Of a DNA stretch of 64,000 nt, positions 49,926 to 59,356 are shown one piece after another. Numbering within the stretch: position 1 is the first letter of the stretch; each line of letters opens with the position of its first letter. Source of the DNA: Terriglobia bacterium. Lineage in GTDB: Bacteria; Pseudomonadota; Alphaproteobacteria; Acetobacterales; Acetobacteraceae. The DNA lies in NCBI GenBank assembly GCA_023511585.1, contig JAIMBF010000004.1:1-64000 (forward strand), given 5' to 3'. The translations under genes and the position numbers were made by a program. A model generated the notes under the pieces. It saw only the letters and a list, made by a program, of their open reading frames with translations. It was not told where the DNA came from and made no database searches.

Positions 49926-50150
49926 ATGGGCATTTCCTTCGGCACGACCATGCTGTTTCAGCGGATTAAGGACCCTCGGCGACGCGTGCTTTTGCAGTGG
50001 CGGACGGGATTCGGCAGCGCGGTGGTGCTGTTGGCGTCGGCTTACGGCCTGATCAGCTTACTTGGCGGGCCCAAACTCTTGCTGAGCATTTGCTTCACCC
50101 TCCTAGCGCTCAACATTTTCGGCTTCATTTACACCTTTGTTGGGCTTTGA
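49926..50150 (+). CDS. Small putative membrane protein (74 aa)
   Basis: A 74-residue ORF between tRNA-Leu and tRNA-Pro. A basic N-terminus (LFQRIKDPRRRVLLQWR) precedes two predicted membrane helices, SAVVLLASAYGLISLL and LLLSICFTLLALNIFGFIY. The hydrophobic pattern and absence of stops favour a real gene, but no clear ribosome-binding site is seen for the ATG at 49926. An alternative ATG lies at 49950. No family is recognised. Confidence 0.4.
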   Translation: MGISFGTTMLFQRIKDPRRRVLLQWRTGFGSAVVLLASAYGLISLLGGPKLLLSICFTLLALNIFGFIYTFVGL

Positions 50151-50276
50151 CGCCTCGTCCGGCCCTGCCGGAGATATTGAGAATCGGGTTGGGAAGCCCC
50201 GCGGAAAAACAGATCGGCGCCGCCCCGGCTTGCCCTTCCATCTCCGGGCGGCTAAGGCTATATGCCCAAGCTCGGT

Positions 50277-50353
50277 CGGAGTGTAGCTCAGCCTGGTAGA
50301 GCACAGTGTTCGGGACGCTGGGGCCGGAGGTTCGAATCCTCTCACTCCGACCA
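50277..50353 (+). tRNA. tRNA-Pro (CGG)
   Basis: A 77-nt cloverleaf with encoded CCA. The acceptor stem CGGAGTG pairs with CACTCCG, the anticodon loop is TTCGGGA (CGG), and the T-loop is GGTTCGAATCC. It lies 61 bp before apt. Confidence 0.95.
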
Positions 50354-50414
50354 CCGTTTTCTTGCGGCCGCACATCGCGGATATCATCAACCCGAGGGAT
50401 CAAGGCACCACGCA

Positions 50415-50930
50415 ATGGATCTCAAAGATCACATCCGGGCGCTCCCGGATTTTCCGAAACCGGGTATTACTTTCTACGATATTTCCACGCTGCTTCGGCA
50501 TCCCGACGCCTGGCAGGTGGCCATGGGGCGGATGGCCCGCGCGGTGCTGACCTACCAGCCCGATTTGCTCGCCGGGGTGGAAAGCCGGGGGTTTCTCATG
50601 GCGGCGCCCTTGGCGCTCAAGCTCGGCTGCGGGTTCATTATGCTGCGCAAGCGCGGCAAACTTCCGGGTGCAACCATCGGGCTCGATTACGCTTTGGAAT
50701 ACGGCACCGATCGCATTGAAATCCAAGCCGATGCCGTCACCCCCGGCCAGCGCGTGATCCCGATTGATGATCTCTTGGCCACCGGGGGCACCATGGCCGC
50801 GGGCATCGCTCTCTTGCGCAAAGTCGGCGCGGTGGTGCCGGCCGCCGCAGCATTGATCGAGCTCACCTTCCTCAACGGGCGCGAACGCATCGACGTGCCC
50901 GTCGAAACCCTGGTCGCTTACGATCAGTAA
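50415..50930 (+). CDS. apt: Adenine phosphoribosyltransferase
   Basis: A 171-residue purine-salvage enzyme making AMP from adenine and PRPP. It begins with the family-typical [21 protein letters not shown], followed by [17 protein letters not shown], the flexible-loop LRKRGKLPG and [17 protein letters not shown]. The PRPP-binding motif is [14 protein letters not shown]. The ATG at 50415 gives the standard length; the longer frame overlaps tRNA-Pro and is rejected. Confidence 0.95.
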   Translation: MDLKDHIRALPDFPKPGITFYDISTLLRHPDAWQVAMGRMARAVLTYQPDLLAGVESRGFLMAAPLALKLGCGFIMLRKRGKLPGATIGLDYALEYGTDRIEIQADAVTPGQRVIPIDDLLATGGTMAAGIALLRKVGAVVPAAAALIELTFLNGRERIDVPVETLVAYDQ

Positions 50931-51002
50931 CGAAGATGCCGCTTGCGCCGCCCCTTCTGTCGCATCCGGGTTTTCCCGATGAAAGAAGGACGAGGGCGGG
51001 AA

Positions 51003-52097
51003 ATGCGCGCGGGTCGCTTTCCTCCTAAGCGCTGCGGCGCTGGCCGCAGTTCCGCCATCGGCCGCAGAGCGGTGCTTTTCGGCTCCTTATGGCCGTTCGC
51101 CGCGCCGGCCTGGGCAAAATCGAACGCGGGGAACCCGCTCGCTGCCGGCGGCACGCTGCTGATCGCAGGTCCCCATGGGGGGATGCTCGAGGGACTCGCG
51201 ACATCGCTTCTGGCGGCCTTGGAAAGACGGTTTCCCAAAGGCACGGTCTTGCACGCGACGGCCGTCGGCGGCTTCGACAGCGTCACCGCGGCAAACCAAT
51301 TCGATGCATGGGTCATGCCCGACGGGCTTACCGCCCTTGTTGTCCCCGGTTCCGCGGTCATTGCATGGCTGGTCGGGGCTCCCCGCGTACAGTTCGATCT
51401 TGGCCGATGGATGCCGGTCACTGCCGCGCTTGCGCCGGCCGTTCTGCTCGGCTCGGAGAGGCTCGCGGAGCTGCGACCCGGCGGCAGGGCGCCCGTGCGG
51501 CTTGCACTCTCCGATTTTGCCGGCCCCGAACTTGCCGGCCTCTTGGGCCTTTCGCTCGGGAGGATGGATGTCACGCCGGTGGTCGGATTGCGCGGAGAAG
51601 CGGCCTTCGCTGCGCTTCATAGAGGCATTGTCGATCTGCTCATGGTCCAGGGCGCGAAGCTCGGGCCGCCCGCCGAGCTTTCGCGGTATGGCTTTAAGCC
51701 TCTGCTTGCGCTGGGCGTGCCGAGTGGAAATGGCGGTTTTGCCCGAGCGCCCGCTTATCCGGAACTTCCCACCCTTTCGGAATGGCACCGCCGTTGGCTC
51801 GGTACTTCCCCCACCGGGGCGCTGGCCCGTGCTTGGGGAAGCCTCGTGGCGGCGGCGCAGCTGATCTATGCCCTGGTTCTTCCCCAACTCACCCCGGCCG
51901 CGATGGTGGCGCTTTGGCGCCAATGTGCCGATGCGGCCGTGCCCGACCTTGCGGCTGCTGCGCCCGGACAGGCTTCGCAACTTCTCGAAAGAAGCTCGGA
52001 AGCAATGACACTCGGCCGGTTCATGGCCGCACCGCCGGAGGCGCGCTTGGCGCTTAAGGAATGGTTGGCCAACCGTTACCAATGGCGGCCAAGCTGA
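51003..52097 (+). CDS. Bug/TctC-like periplasmic solute-binding protein
   Basis: A 364-residue exported protein resembling TctC/Bug-type substrate-binding proteins of tripartite tricarboxylate transporters. The N-terminus has a long basic region and a twin-arginine-like GRRAVLFGSLWPFAAPAWA, so export may be by Tat. The body contains LLIAGPHGGMLEGLA, SVTAANQFDAWVMPDG, VRLALSDFAGPEL, and the late SEWHRRWLGTSPTGA, where Bug proteins have the FEGWFG-like segment. No membrane subunits of such a transporter are adjacent. Starts at 50943 and 50979 are possible; 51003 has the better purine-rich upstream sequence. Ligand unknown. Confidence 0.6.
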   Translation: MRAGRFPPKRCGAGRSSAIGRRAVLFGSLWPFAAPAWAKSNAGNPLAAGGTLLIAGPHGGMLEGLATSLLAALERRFPKGTVLHATAVGGFDSVTAANQFDAWVMPDGLTALVVPGSAVIAWLVGAPRVQFDLGRWMPVTAALAPAVLLGSERLAELRPGGRAPVRLALSDFAGPELAGLLGLSLGRMDVTPVVGLRGEAAFAALHRGIVDLLMVQGAKLGPPAELSRYGFKPLLALGVPSGNGGFARAPAYPELPTLSEWHRRWLGTSPTGALARAWGSLVAAAQLIYALVLPQLTPAAMVALWRQCADAAVPDLAAAAPGQASQLLERSSEAMTLGRFMAAPPEARLALKEWLANRYQWRPS

Positions 52098-52109
52098 AAC
52101 CCGCGAAGC

Positions 52110-53270
52110 TCAGCCCCAACGAATCAAGCGCTCGGCCGCCTCTTGCATATCGGCTTCCGGTCCGGCGTAGCTGAACCGCACAAAGCGACGCCCCCGCGCC
52201 TGGTCGAAATCCACGCCCGGAGTGGCCGCAATGCCGATTTCCGTCAGCATCCGCGTGCAAAATCGGACGCTGTCTTCGTCGCGCGCGCCGATATCGGCGT
52301 AAATATAAAAAGCGCCATCGGGGCTGCTCGGGATACGAAACCCGGCGCGGGGGAGGGCCTCTAGCAGCAAGGCACGCGCCCGTCGGTAGCGAGCGATATG
52401 CAAGGAAAGCTCGCTCTCGCAATCAAAGGCGGCTTCCGCGGCAATCTGGGAAATATGCGGCGCGCTGATGAAAAAGTTTTGCGCCAATTGCTCCACCGGG
52501 CGCACGAGCTCCTCGGGCAACACCATCCAGCCGATCCGCCAGCCCGTCATGCTGAAATATTTCGAGAAACTGTTCACGACGATGGCGTTGGGGCTCGTGG
52601 CCGCGGCAGTTGTAAACGGGGCGCCATAGCTGATGCCGTGGTAAATTTCATCGCTCAGCAATCGCACCTTCTCGGCATCGCACCACGCAACGATCGCGGA
52701 AAATTCCTCGGGCGTGAGCATCGCCCCGGTGGGGTTTGCAGGGCTTGCCAAAATGAGCCCTTCCGGGGGCGGGTCAAGCCGTTTCAGTGCCGAAAGACTC
52801 GGCTGAAAACCTCTTTCCGCTTCGGTTTCCAGAATGACCGGAGTCAAACCGAGAGCAATCAAGATATTCACGTAAGGCGGGTAATACGGAGCAGCCAAGG
52901 CGATCCTGTCGCCGGGGTCGAAGGCAGCCAAGAAAGCGAGGGGAAATGCCCCGGATGCACCGGTGGTTACCGCAATCCGCTCCGGCGAGACTTTCAGCCC
53001 ATACCAATCTAGGTAATGCTGCGCAATGCGCGCGCGCAGCGAAGGCAGGCCGAGCGCTTCCGTATATCCCAGCGGACGGCCGGACGCGAGCGCAGCCTTC
53101 ACGGCCGTAATGGCGCCTGCGGGTGCGCCGGTGGCAGGCTGGCCTACTTCCATACGCAAAACCCGTGTGCGCTCTTGGTGCGATTTGGCCGCCTGCGCGT
53201 TCGCCGCAGCAATGACGTCCATCACCATAAACGGCTGCCCATGGGCCGCCCGGCCGATTTTTAACGTCAT
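52110..53270 (-). CDS. PLP-dependent class I/II aminotransferase
   Basis: A 386-residue fold-type I aminotransferase. It begins with VMDVIAAANAQAA and has VLRMEVGQPATGAP, YTEALGLPSLRARIAQHY, the PLP-phosphate region TTGASGAFPLAFLAAF, ILASPANPTGAMLTPEE, and SDEIYHGISYG (Asp contacting the pyridine N). The Schiff-base lysine is in NSFSKYFSMTGWRIGW. GAFYIYADI and the C-terminal RFVRFSYAGP (carboxylate-binding Arg) complete the set. The amino-acid specificity cannot be read. The stop lies 12 bp from the convergent Bug-like gene, and the gene follows gamma-glutamyltransferase by 6 bp on the same strand, so they probably form an operon. Confidence 0.88.
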   Translation of the reverse strand: MTLKIGRAAHGQPFMVMDVIAAANAQAAKSHQERTRVLRMEVGQPATGAPAGAITAVKAALASGRPLGYTEALGLPSLRARIAQHYLDWYGLKVSPERIAVTTGASGAFPLAFLAAFDPGDRIALAAPYYPPYVNILIALGLTPVILETEAERGFQPSLSALKRLDPPPEGLILASPANPTGAMLTPEEFSAIVAWCDAEKVRLLSDEIYHGISYGAPFTTAAATSPNAIVVNSFSKYFSMTGWRIGWMVLPEELVRPVEQLAQNFFISAPHISQIAAEAAFDCESELSLHIARYRRARALLLEALPRAGFRIPSSPDGAFYIYADIGARDEDSVRFCTRMLTEIGIAATPGVDFDQARGRRFVRFSYAGPEADMQEAAERLIRWG

Positions 53271-53276
53271 GGCCGC

Positions 53277-54743
53277 TTACTTTCCCTTCGATTGAGGATT
53301 CTCTTGTTCCATTTCTTTCGGTGATTTTTCGCCAAGGGCTGCCCCATTTCCGCGCGGATCGGCCACCCATTTGCAGCTCTCCTCATCGCCGGGAAGCCCC
53401 TGCGGACACGAAATAATCGCCAGCCGGCCGGGCTCGGGCGGCAGCGGCTTCGGCATCGGCTCCTCTCCGCGCAACGCTGCAAGCAAGCCGTCCGCCAAAG
53501 CAACGGGCGCGCCGTCTTGGCCGGACGCGGCGGCCGCGACGCGAAATGCGCTTTTCTCGGGCAGCCAGCCGATCGCCGCCGCCAGCAGCGGCAAAGGCGC
53601 CACCCGCGGAGACGCCGCGAGCAAAATTCCCGTGCCGGGGGCGACCCGCCCGGTTCCGAATAAATTATTCATGGTCAAAGCACAGCCGACCGCACTGCCC
53701 GAGCGGTCAAGCACCACAAATCCGCTGGAAGCCGGCAATGGAGGAAGCGAAGCCTTCGGCAAAACGGCTGTCAGAAGGTCATTCGCGTTCCCGCCTGCGG
53801 CCCGCCAGCGCGCGGCCACAGCCATCGCGCGTTCTTTTGCGACGGCAAACGCATCCGGTTTCTGCTCAAGAACGCGAAATGCCGCCGCAGCGGCAAGGCC
53901 GCCATCGGCCGGCGGCGGCAGAAAGCCGATCCGCACCGCCCCCGCGTTCAAGTCAAGTGCGTCGGTCTCTTGCACCGCGGCCTTGGCGAAATCCGATGCG
54001 CTGAGCCCGCCGCCGGCGGCCGCCGCCGCGGCTTGCAAGCGCTGGGCGAGCACGCCGTGATAAAAGTCTGCAAGCCCGGCGATACGAATTTGCGAAAGAC
54101 TCGTCGCCAAATCGCGTTGATAAAGCACTCCGCCTTCATCCAAGACGAGCCCGCCGGGGCCGAAAACCGCCCGCGCTGCCGGATCCGCCAATAACGGCTG
54201 CGCCACCACCTGCAGATCGCGCGCGAGCGCACGCGAAACCGGCACGCCGAAACGCGCCAGTTCCTCCGCCGGCGAAAGCAACCGATCAAGCGGCAAATGG
54301 CCGAAGCGCGCGTGCAATGTTTCCAACCCGATCGGCAGCATCGGCACCGCGGCGGGACGATCCGCGTTGGGAGGAGGGTTCTCGCCCGCCGCCGGCAAAA
54401 ACAGAAGCGCGTGCGGGACTGCCATGCCCGGCTGATAGACAAGGCAAGCGCCGCCGCCGCCGAGTCCCGCCCGGGAGGGCAATGTCACGGCGAGGGCGAA
54501 CCCGAGTGCGGTCGCCGCGTCTGCCGCGTTGCCGCCGGAAGAAAGAACCTCTCGCGCGATCAACGTAGCCCGCGGCTCATCGGCCACAACACCGCCCAGA
54601 AATCCTTCCACGTGGCCGGGCACGCCTTCGGGCGGCGCCCCGACGATAAATCGCACCAGGCTGCTACATCCCATCAGCGGCAAAAACACCAAAAAGAGCT
54701 TTGCCGCTTGTGCCAGTACTCTGGCAACCGCTGCTGGAACCAC
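53277..54743 (-). CDS. Divergent gamma-glutamyltransferase-family lipoprotein
   Basis: A 488-residue Ntn-hydrolase of the gamma-glutamyltransferase family. The GTG at 54743 follows GGAGAAGAGG and gives a lipoprotein signal (KLFLVFLPLMGC). Family blocks include VVADEPRATLIAREVLSSGG, GLGGGGACLVYQPG and LTMNNLFGTGRVAPGTGILL. At the autocleavage site, where the family has Thr-Thr-His-Phe/Tyr, this protein has SSGFVVLD (residues 339-346), so serine would be the nucleophile if it is active. A cysteine-containing tail (IISCPQGLPGDEESCKWV) is unusual. An ATG at 54800 is possible but lacks a ribosome-binding site. Confidence 0.75.
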   Translation of the reverse strand: MVPAAVARVLAQAAKLFLVFLPLMGCSSLVRFIVGAPPEGVPGHVEGFLGGVVADEPRATLIAREVLSSGGNAADAATALGFALAVTLPSRAGLGGGGACLVYQPGMAVPHALLFLPAAGENPPPNADRPAAVPMLPIGLETLHARFGHLPLDRLLSPAEELARFGVPVSRALARDLQVVAQPLLADPAARAVFGPGGLVLDEGGVLYQRDLATSLSQIRIAGLADFYHGVLAQRLQAAAAAAGGGLSASDFAKAAVQETDALDLNAGAVRIGFLPPPADGGLAAAAAFRVLEQKPDAFAVAKERAMAVAARWRAAGGNANDLLTAVLPKASLPPLPASSGFVVLDRSGSAVGCALTMNNLFGTGRVAPGTGILLAASPRVAPLPLLAAAIGWLPEKSAFRVAAAASGQDGAPVALADGLLAALRGEEPMPKPLPPEPGRLAIISCPQGLPGDEESCKWVADPRGNGAALGEKSPKEMEQENPQSKGK

Positions 54744-54911
54744 CCCCCGCCTCTTCTCCGTAAAGCGCGTTCGGACCGCTCTGCCCCGTCGCGCCGGCAT
54801 GACGAAACAATGCCATAGCCTTGAGCCGCCGGCGCGGCAACTCCACCCGCGCAAGATTGACGCTCTTGCAACACACCGGCAGAGTGCCCCCGAAAGCGAG
54901 GTTTCCGCGGC

Positions 54912-55715
54912 ATGATTTTTTATCGATATCGATATCTTCTCTGGGCATTTATCGTCTGGCTCGGCGTCTTGCCGCCCGGCTTGGCGATTGCGCAAACAAA
55001 AACGGAAAACGCACCAGCCGAGACAACCGGGCAATTTACCCCTTCGCAGCGCAAAGAGATCATCGAAATTGTGCGCGAGGCCTTAAAGTCGGACCCCACC
55101 TTGCTACGCGATGCGATTTTGGCTTTGCAGGCCGAGATAGCAAAAGAAAGAGAAGCCGGCAGCCGGACCATCGCCGATGAACAAAAGGCGCTGCTGCACG
55201 ACCCCCTCGATGCGGTGAAAGGCAACCCGGCCGGCGATGTTATGGTGGTGGAATTTTACGATGTGCGCTGCCCGTACTGCCGCAAAATGGAGCCCGTTCT
55301 AGCCGAGCTGCTCCGGCGCGATCCCAAAATCGGCTTGATTTTGAAGGAGTTTCCCATTTTAGGGCCGCCGAGCGTGCTGGCCGCGCGCGCGCTGCTCGCC
55401 GCCGCCCGGCAAAACGGCTACTTCCGCCTGCGCGAAATCTTGATGCAGCAAAGCGTGCCGCCCAGCGAGGAAACGCTTCGCAGCGACGCCGAGCAAGCCG
55501 GGCTGGATTGGAAACGTTTGCGGCAGGATATGGACGACCCTGCGATTCAGCAAAAGATCGACGCAAACCTTGCCCTTGCCCGCGCCATCGGCGTCGACGG
55601 CACGCCTGCCTTCGTCGTGGGCACAAGGTTGATCGGCGGGGCGGTGCCGATTGCCGAATTGCAGGAAGCCGTCGCCGCGGCCCGCAAGGACGCGCAAGAC
55701 AAAACCTCGCCATAG
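54912..55715 (+). CDS. DsbA-family periplasmic thiol-disulfide oxidoreductase
   Basis: A 267-residue exported thioredoxin-fold protein of the DsbA/Com1 type. A signal peptide (residues about 1-28, YLLWAFIVWLGVLPPGLAIA) is followed by a helical N-terminal segment (FTPSQRKEIIEIVREALKSD) common to this subgroup. The thioredoxin domain follows, with VVEFYDVRCPYCRKMEPVL carrying the CPYC active site. The helical insertion is near residues 150-205, and the cis-proline is in VDGTPAFVVGTRL. It probably forms or isomerises disulfides in the periplasm. It stands divergent from the gamma-glutamyltransferase gene. Confidence 0.88.
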   Translation: MIFYRYRYLLWAFIVWLGVLPPGLAIAQTKTENAPAETTGQFTPSQRKEIIEIVREALKSDPTLLRDAILALQAEIAKEREAGSRTIADEQKALLHDPLDAVKGNPAGDVMVVEFYDVRCPYCRKMEPVLAELLRRDPKIGLILKEFPILGPPSVLAARALLAAARQNGYFRLREILMQQSVPPSEETLRSDAEQAGLDWKRLRQDMDDPAIQQKIDANLALARAIGVDGTPAFVVGTRLIGGAVPIAELQEAVAAARKDAQDKTSP

Positions 55716-55822
55716 CCCGGTCCGGTAAAGCATAAGAAGCTGTTCACGTTTTGCCGCTAAAATTTGGGCCTCGCGCAGGCAAACCATGAGGTTCCGCCGC
55801 GCATTGCCGGAAAGGCAGAGGC

Positions 55823-56584
55823 ATGAACGAGCGGGCACATATTTTTATTGCCACACCGTGTTATGGCGGGGTGGTCACCCAAACCTATATGCAGTCGGTC
55901 ATTGCGCTGATGCATCACGCCGCGACTGCAGGGTTTGACCTCAGCCTCGCCATGCTCGGCCATGATGCGTTGATTACCCGCTCGCGCAATACGCTGCTCG
56001 GGCAGTTTATGGATTCCTCTTCCGCATCGCATATCCTTTTCATCGATGCGGATATCGGCTTCGATCCGGCTTCCGTCGAACGGATGCTGGCATTCGGAAA
56101 AGACGTCGTTGCCGGCATCTATCCTCTGAAAACGTTCCATTTCGGCAGCCAGGCGCAAGTGCGCATGCGGGCGGGCGAACCCCTTGCAACCGCCGGCATG
56201 CTGTATGTGGGACGCCTCTGCGAAGGCGATGAGCTGGAGCACGAAGACGGTTTCGCAACCGGAGTTTATGCCGGCACCGGGTTCATGCTGATCCGCCGCA
56301 ACGTCATCACACGCATGATCGAAGCCTATCCGGAAACCCGTTATTCGCAGATCCATGCGTTTCCGTTTCCGGAACGGAAGGAAGGACCGCGCTATGCCTT
56401 GTTCGATTGCATGATCGATCCGGCAAGCGGCGTCTATCTCAGCGAAGATTACGCCTTCTGCAAGCGCTGGCGCGATATCGGCGGCAAGATCTGGCTCGAT
56501 ACGAAAAGCCGGCTTACGCATTCCGGCCCTTTCGATTTCCAAGGCAATCCGGCGCTGCGCTACGGCGCATATGAACCGGCCTAA
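55823..56584 (+). CDS. GT-A-like glycosyltransferase-family protein
   Basis: A 253-residue cytosolic protein with a nucleotide-sugar transferase-like fold. It starts with IFIATPCYGGVVTQTYMQS, then LGHDALITRSRNTLLGQF and the DxD-type SHILFIDADIGFDP. AGIYPLKTFHFGS follows. A GTGFMLIRR block and the late YLSEDYAFCKRWRDIGGKIWLDT, with an ED acid pair, resemble catalytic regions of such enzymes. The acceptor is unknown. The ATG at 55823 is preferred (purine-rich GGAAAGGCAGAGG upstream). The stop overlaps the convergent AidB-like stop by 4 bp. Confidence 0.75.
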   Translation: MNERAHIFIATPCYGGVVTQTYMQSVIALMHHAATAGFDLSLAMLGHDALITRSRNTLLGQFMDSSSASHILFIDADIGFDPASVERMLAFGKDVVAGIYPLKTFHFGSQAQVRMRAGEPLATAGMLYVGRLCEGDELEHEDGFATGVYAGTGFMLIRRNVITRMIEAYPETRYSQIHAFPFPERKEGPRYALFDCMIDPASGVYLSEDYAFCKRWRDIGGKIWLDTKSRLTHSGPFDFQGNPALRYGAYEPA

Positions 56585-58248
56585 CCGGGAAGCTGAGCAA
56601 GCCGCGAAAGAATGGTCTCCGCATCAATCCCCTGGGGCAACGTACCAAAAGCCTGCCCATAATCTCCCGCCAAGCGCGTGCGGCAATAAGCATCGAAGAC
56701 GGCAGGAGGGGCGGCGCGTTGCAAAGTCGCCGCAATAAGAAGCTGCGCCATCATTTCGGTTAGACGCCGTGCGGCGTATTCCGGAACCTCTTCGCGTCGA
56801 AGCAGCTCTTTGAATTTATCGCAAGCGGTATCAAAACCCCGATCGGCGCCGCGCGCGGTTTCTATCTCTGCAAGAAACGCTTCGCGGGCTTCCGGCTCGC
56901 GGCGGAGCGCGCGCATCACGTCAAGGCAGATCACATTGCCGGAACCTTCCCAGAGGCCGTTCAGCGGAGCCTCGCGATAAAGCCGGGCCAGCAAATGATC
57001 TTCGATAAAACCGTTGCCGCCATGGCACTCCAAGGCTTCGGCCACCAAGGCCGGCGCACGTTTGCATGCCCAGAACTTGGCCACCGGCACGCCGATGCGG
57101 GAAAGCAACCGGGCTTGGCGGTCTCTTGTTCCGGCATCCAAAGCCGCTGCCACGCGCAAGCCGAGCCACATCAACGCCTCGCTTTCAAGCGCAAGATCGA
57201 CAAGCACGTTGCGCATCAGGGGCTGATCGATCAGCTTACGTTGAAACGCGATGCGATGTGCGGCATGATGCAGCGCCTGCGCCACCGCTTGGCGCACAAT
57301 CCCGGCGGAGGAAAGCGCGCATTCCAATCGTGTCAGATGCGCCATTTCCAAAATGGTAGCGATTCCGCGCCCTTCTTCTCCGATCATCACTGCATGCAGG
57401 CCGTGATATTCCACCTCGGCAGAAGCGTTGGAGCGATTGCCGCACTTGTCTTTCAGCCGTTGCAGCGCCAGACGATTGCGCGTGCCATCGGCAAGCCAGC
57501 CTTCGGCAAGAAAGCAGGAAACGCCTTTCTCCGTGCGCGCAAGCGTCAGAAAGAGATCACAAATCGGCACCGAGAAAAACCATTTATGGCCATAGAGCCG
57601 ATAGCGTGCGCCGGGGCCTTTCCTTTCCGTTTCCGGCTTCGCTTCGGTCTCGGTCTGCCGCAGATCGGACCCGCCTTGTTTCTCGGTCATCGCCATGCCG
57701 ACGATGACGGAGGTTTTCTCCGCAATAGGCACCGGCCGCGGGTCATAGCTCGTGGCGAGAATCTTTTCGCGATAGTAAGCGAAAAGATCAGGAGCGTGAC
57801 GCAGTGCCGCAACCGAAGCAAAGGTCATACTGGCAGGGCAGCAGACGCCGTTTTCCCCCTGATTCCAAAGGTAGCTGATCACGGCCCGCGCCACGTGCGC
57901 ACCCGGCCGGGGATCCGCCCAGGCCAGGGAATGCAATTCCGAGCCGAAGATCAGGCCCATCAATTCGTGCCAAGCGGGATGAAATTCCACCCAATCTATC
58001 CGGTTTCCGAACCGATCATGGGTGCGAAGCTCGGGCGGATAGCGGTTTGCGGCGCGTGCCAAAAGCTGCATCCGCTTACTGCCGATCAGCGCGCCACAGG
58101 CTTCCAGTTTCGGCCAGGCAAAATCCGCACCGAAAAAGCGCGCAGCCTCCGTTAAGGCGCGATCGTCCGTAAAGGCGTTATAATCGGCAAACTCGCCAGG
58201 TTGATTCTGCGCAAACCGCGTGGCGTCCTCTTCGTTTGCTTCGCGCAT
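56581..58248 (-). CDS. Acyl-CoA dehydrogenase, AidB-like
   Basis: A 555-residue flavoprotein of the AidB branch of acyl-CoA dehydrogenases. Features are FHPAWHELMGL, the FAD-binding MAMTEKQGGSDLRQTET, HKWFFSVPICDLFLTLART, and the conserved LKDKCGNRSNASAEVEYHG. ARTEKGV-type loop residues lie before it. The later domain carries ECHGGNGFIEDHLLARLYREAPLNGLWEGSGNV (seen as two blocks: CHGGNGFIEDH and REAPLNGLWEGSGNV). In E. coli AidB responds to alkylation damage and binds DNA; here the role is inferred by family. The ATG at 58248 has GAGGAACGG upstream at good spacing and is preferred over the one at 58278. Confidence 0.88.
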   Translation of the reverse strand: MREANEEDATRFAQNQPGEFADYNAFTDDRALTEAARFFGADFAWPKLEACGALIGSKRMQLLARAANRYPPELRTHDRFGNRIDWVEFHPAWHELMGLIFGSELHSLAWADPRPGAHVARAVISYLWNQGENGVCCPASMTFASVAALRHAPDLFAYYREKILATSYDPRPVPIAEKTSVIVGMAMTEKQGGSDLRQTETEAKPETERKGPGARYRLYGHKWFFSVPICDLFLTLARTEKGVSCFLAEGWLADGTRNRLALQRLKDKCGNRSNASAEVEYHGLHAVMIGEEGRGIATILEMAHLTRLECALSSAGIVRQAVAQALHHAAHRIAFQRKLIDQPLMRNVLVDLALESEALMWLGLRVAAALDAGTRDRQARLLSRIGVPVAKFWACKRAPALVAEALECHGGNGFIEDHLLARLYREAPLNGLWEGSGNVICLDVMRALRREPEAREAFLAEIETARGADRGFDTACDKFKELLRREEVPEYAARRLTEMMAQLLIAATLQRAAPPAVFDAYCRTRLAGDYGQAFGTLPQGIDAETILSRLAQLPG

Positions 58249-58361
58249 CGTCCGTTCCTCGCTTCGCTTTCTTGCCAAGACACAGCTCTCGGCAGCCGGC
58301 GCAGTTTACTCCGGAGAGAGCCAAAAGAAACGAACAACGGAACGTTTGCGGCGAGCCGAGT

Positions 58362-59354
58362 TCAGGCAGCCACGGAAAGCGGCGAGGGAATTTCGCGCCA
58401 AGCGGAAGGATCTTCGAACAGTGCGCGCAGCAATCGGTTGTTCAAGGCATGGCCGGAGCAATGCCCGACAAAGCGCCCGTTCAACGCTGCGCCGGCCAAA
58501 GCGAGATCACCCACCACGTCGAGCAGCTTGTGGCGGACGAACTCTTTCGGCATGCGCAAGCCCCCGGGGTTGAGCACGCGGTCCTCGTCCACCACCACCG
58601 CATTCTCGAGGCTCCCGCCGAGCGCCCGGCCGTTCGCATGAAGTTGGGCAACTTCGGAGGCAAAGGTGAACGTGCGCGCGCGCGCCAGTTCCCGGCGAAA
58701 ACTTTCCGGATCCAATCGCATCGTCCAGGCCTGGCTGCCGATCGCGGCAGCAGGGAAGGTGATGGAAAGCGATAATTCCAACCCATCCCGGCCGGCGCGG
58801 GGAGGTCGCAGTTCCACCATGCCGCCCCCTTCCGCAACCCGCACGGGACGGAGAATTTCAATGCGGCGGCGCGGTACTTCCTGTTCGATGATGCCGGCGC
58901 AATCGAGAAGAAACAGAAACGGCGCGGCGGAGCCGTCAAGAATCGGCACCTCCGGGCCATCCAGCGTAATCAGCGCGTTGTCCACAAAGCTGCCGGCCAG
59001 AGCAGCCATCAGATGTTCAACCGTCGCCACCCGCACGTCCGGCCGCTCGGCGCTCACAAGTTCGGTGCAGAGAGGGGTTTCCGCAACCCGGTCATACCGC
59101 GCCGGGATATCCACCGGCCCGCCGGGGACATCGGTGCGGCGAAAGACAATGCCCGAACCGGGGGCAGCCGGAGCCAGCTCCATATGGACCCGACGGGCCG
59201 AGTGCAAACCGACACCGACGCAGCCGATCGATTGCTTGAGCGTGCGCTGCCAGAAAAAGCGCGTGCTGGACCCTGCCACGAAACCCGACGAGTCCACTCG
59301 ATGGTCTTGCACCAGCCCGTCCATGCCTCGTTCCATCACTCCCTTGCTCGGCAT
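58362..59354 (-). CDS. lpxC: UDP-3-O-acyl-N-acetylglucosamine deacetylase
   Basis: A 330-residue zinc enzyme catalysing the committed step of lipid A synthesis. Blocks include RTLKQSIGCVGVGLHSARRVHMEL (seen as QRTLKQSIG and GVGLHSARRV), VATVEHLMAALAGSFVDN with the first zinc His, GPEVPILDGSAAPF, and ARTFTFASEVAQL. RHKLLDVVGDLALAG supplies zinc His and Asp, and GRFVGHCSGHALNN carries the catalytic His. The N-terminus is long and the start ambiguous: ATGs at 59354, 59333 and 59324 are all in frame. A strong hairpin covers the ribosome-binding site of the 59354 start. Confidence 0.93.
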   Translation of the reverse strand: MPSKGVMERGMDGLVQDHRVDSSGFVAGSSTRFFWQRTLKQSIGCVGVGLHSARRVHMELAPAAPGSGIVFRRTDVPGGPVDIPARYDRVAETPLCTELVSAERPDVRVATVEHLMAALAGSFVDNALITLDGPEVPILDGSAAPFLFLLDCAGIIEQEVPRRRIEILRPVRVAEGGGMVELRPPRAGRDGLELSLSITFPAAAIGSQAWTMRLDPESFRRELARARTFTFASEVAQLHANGRALGGSLENAVVVDEDRVLNPGGLRMPKEFVRHKLLDVVGDLALAGAALNGRFVGHCSGHALNNRLLRALFEDPSAWREIPSPLSVAA

Positions 59355-59356
59355 CT

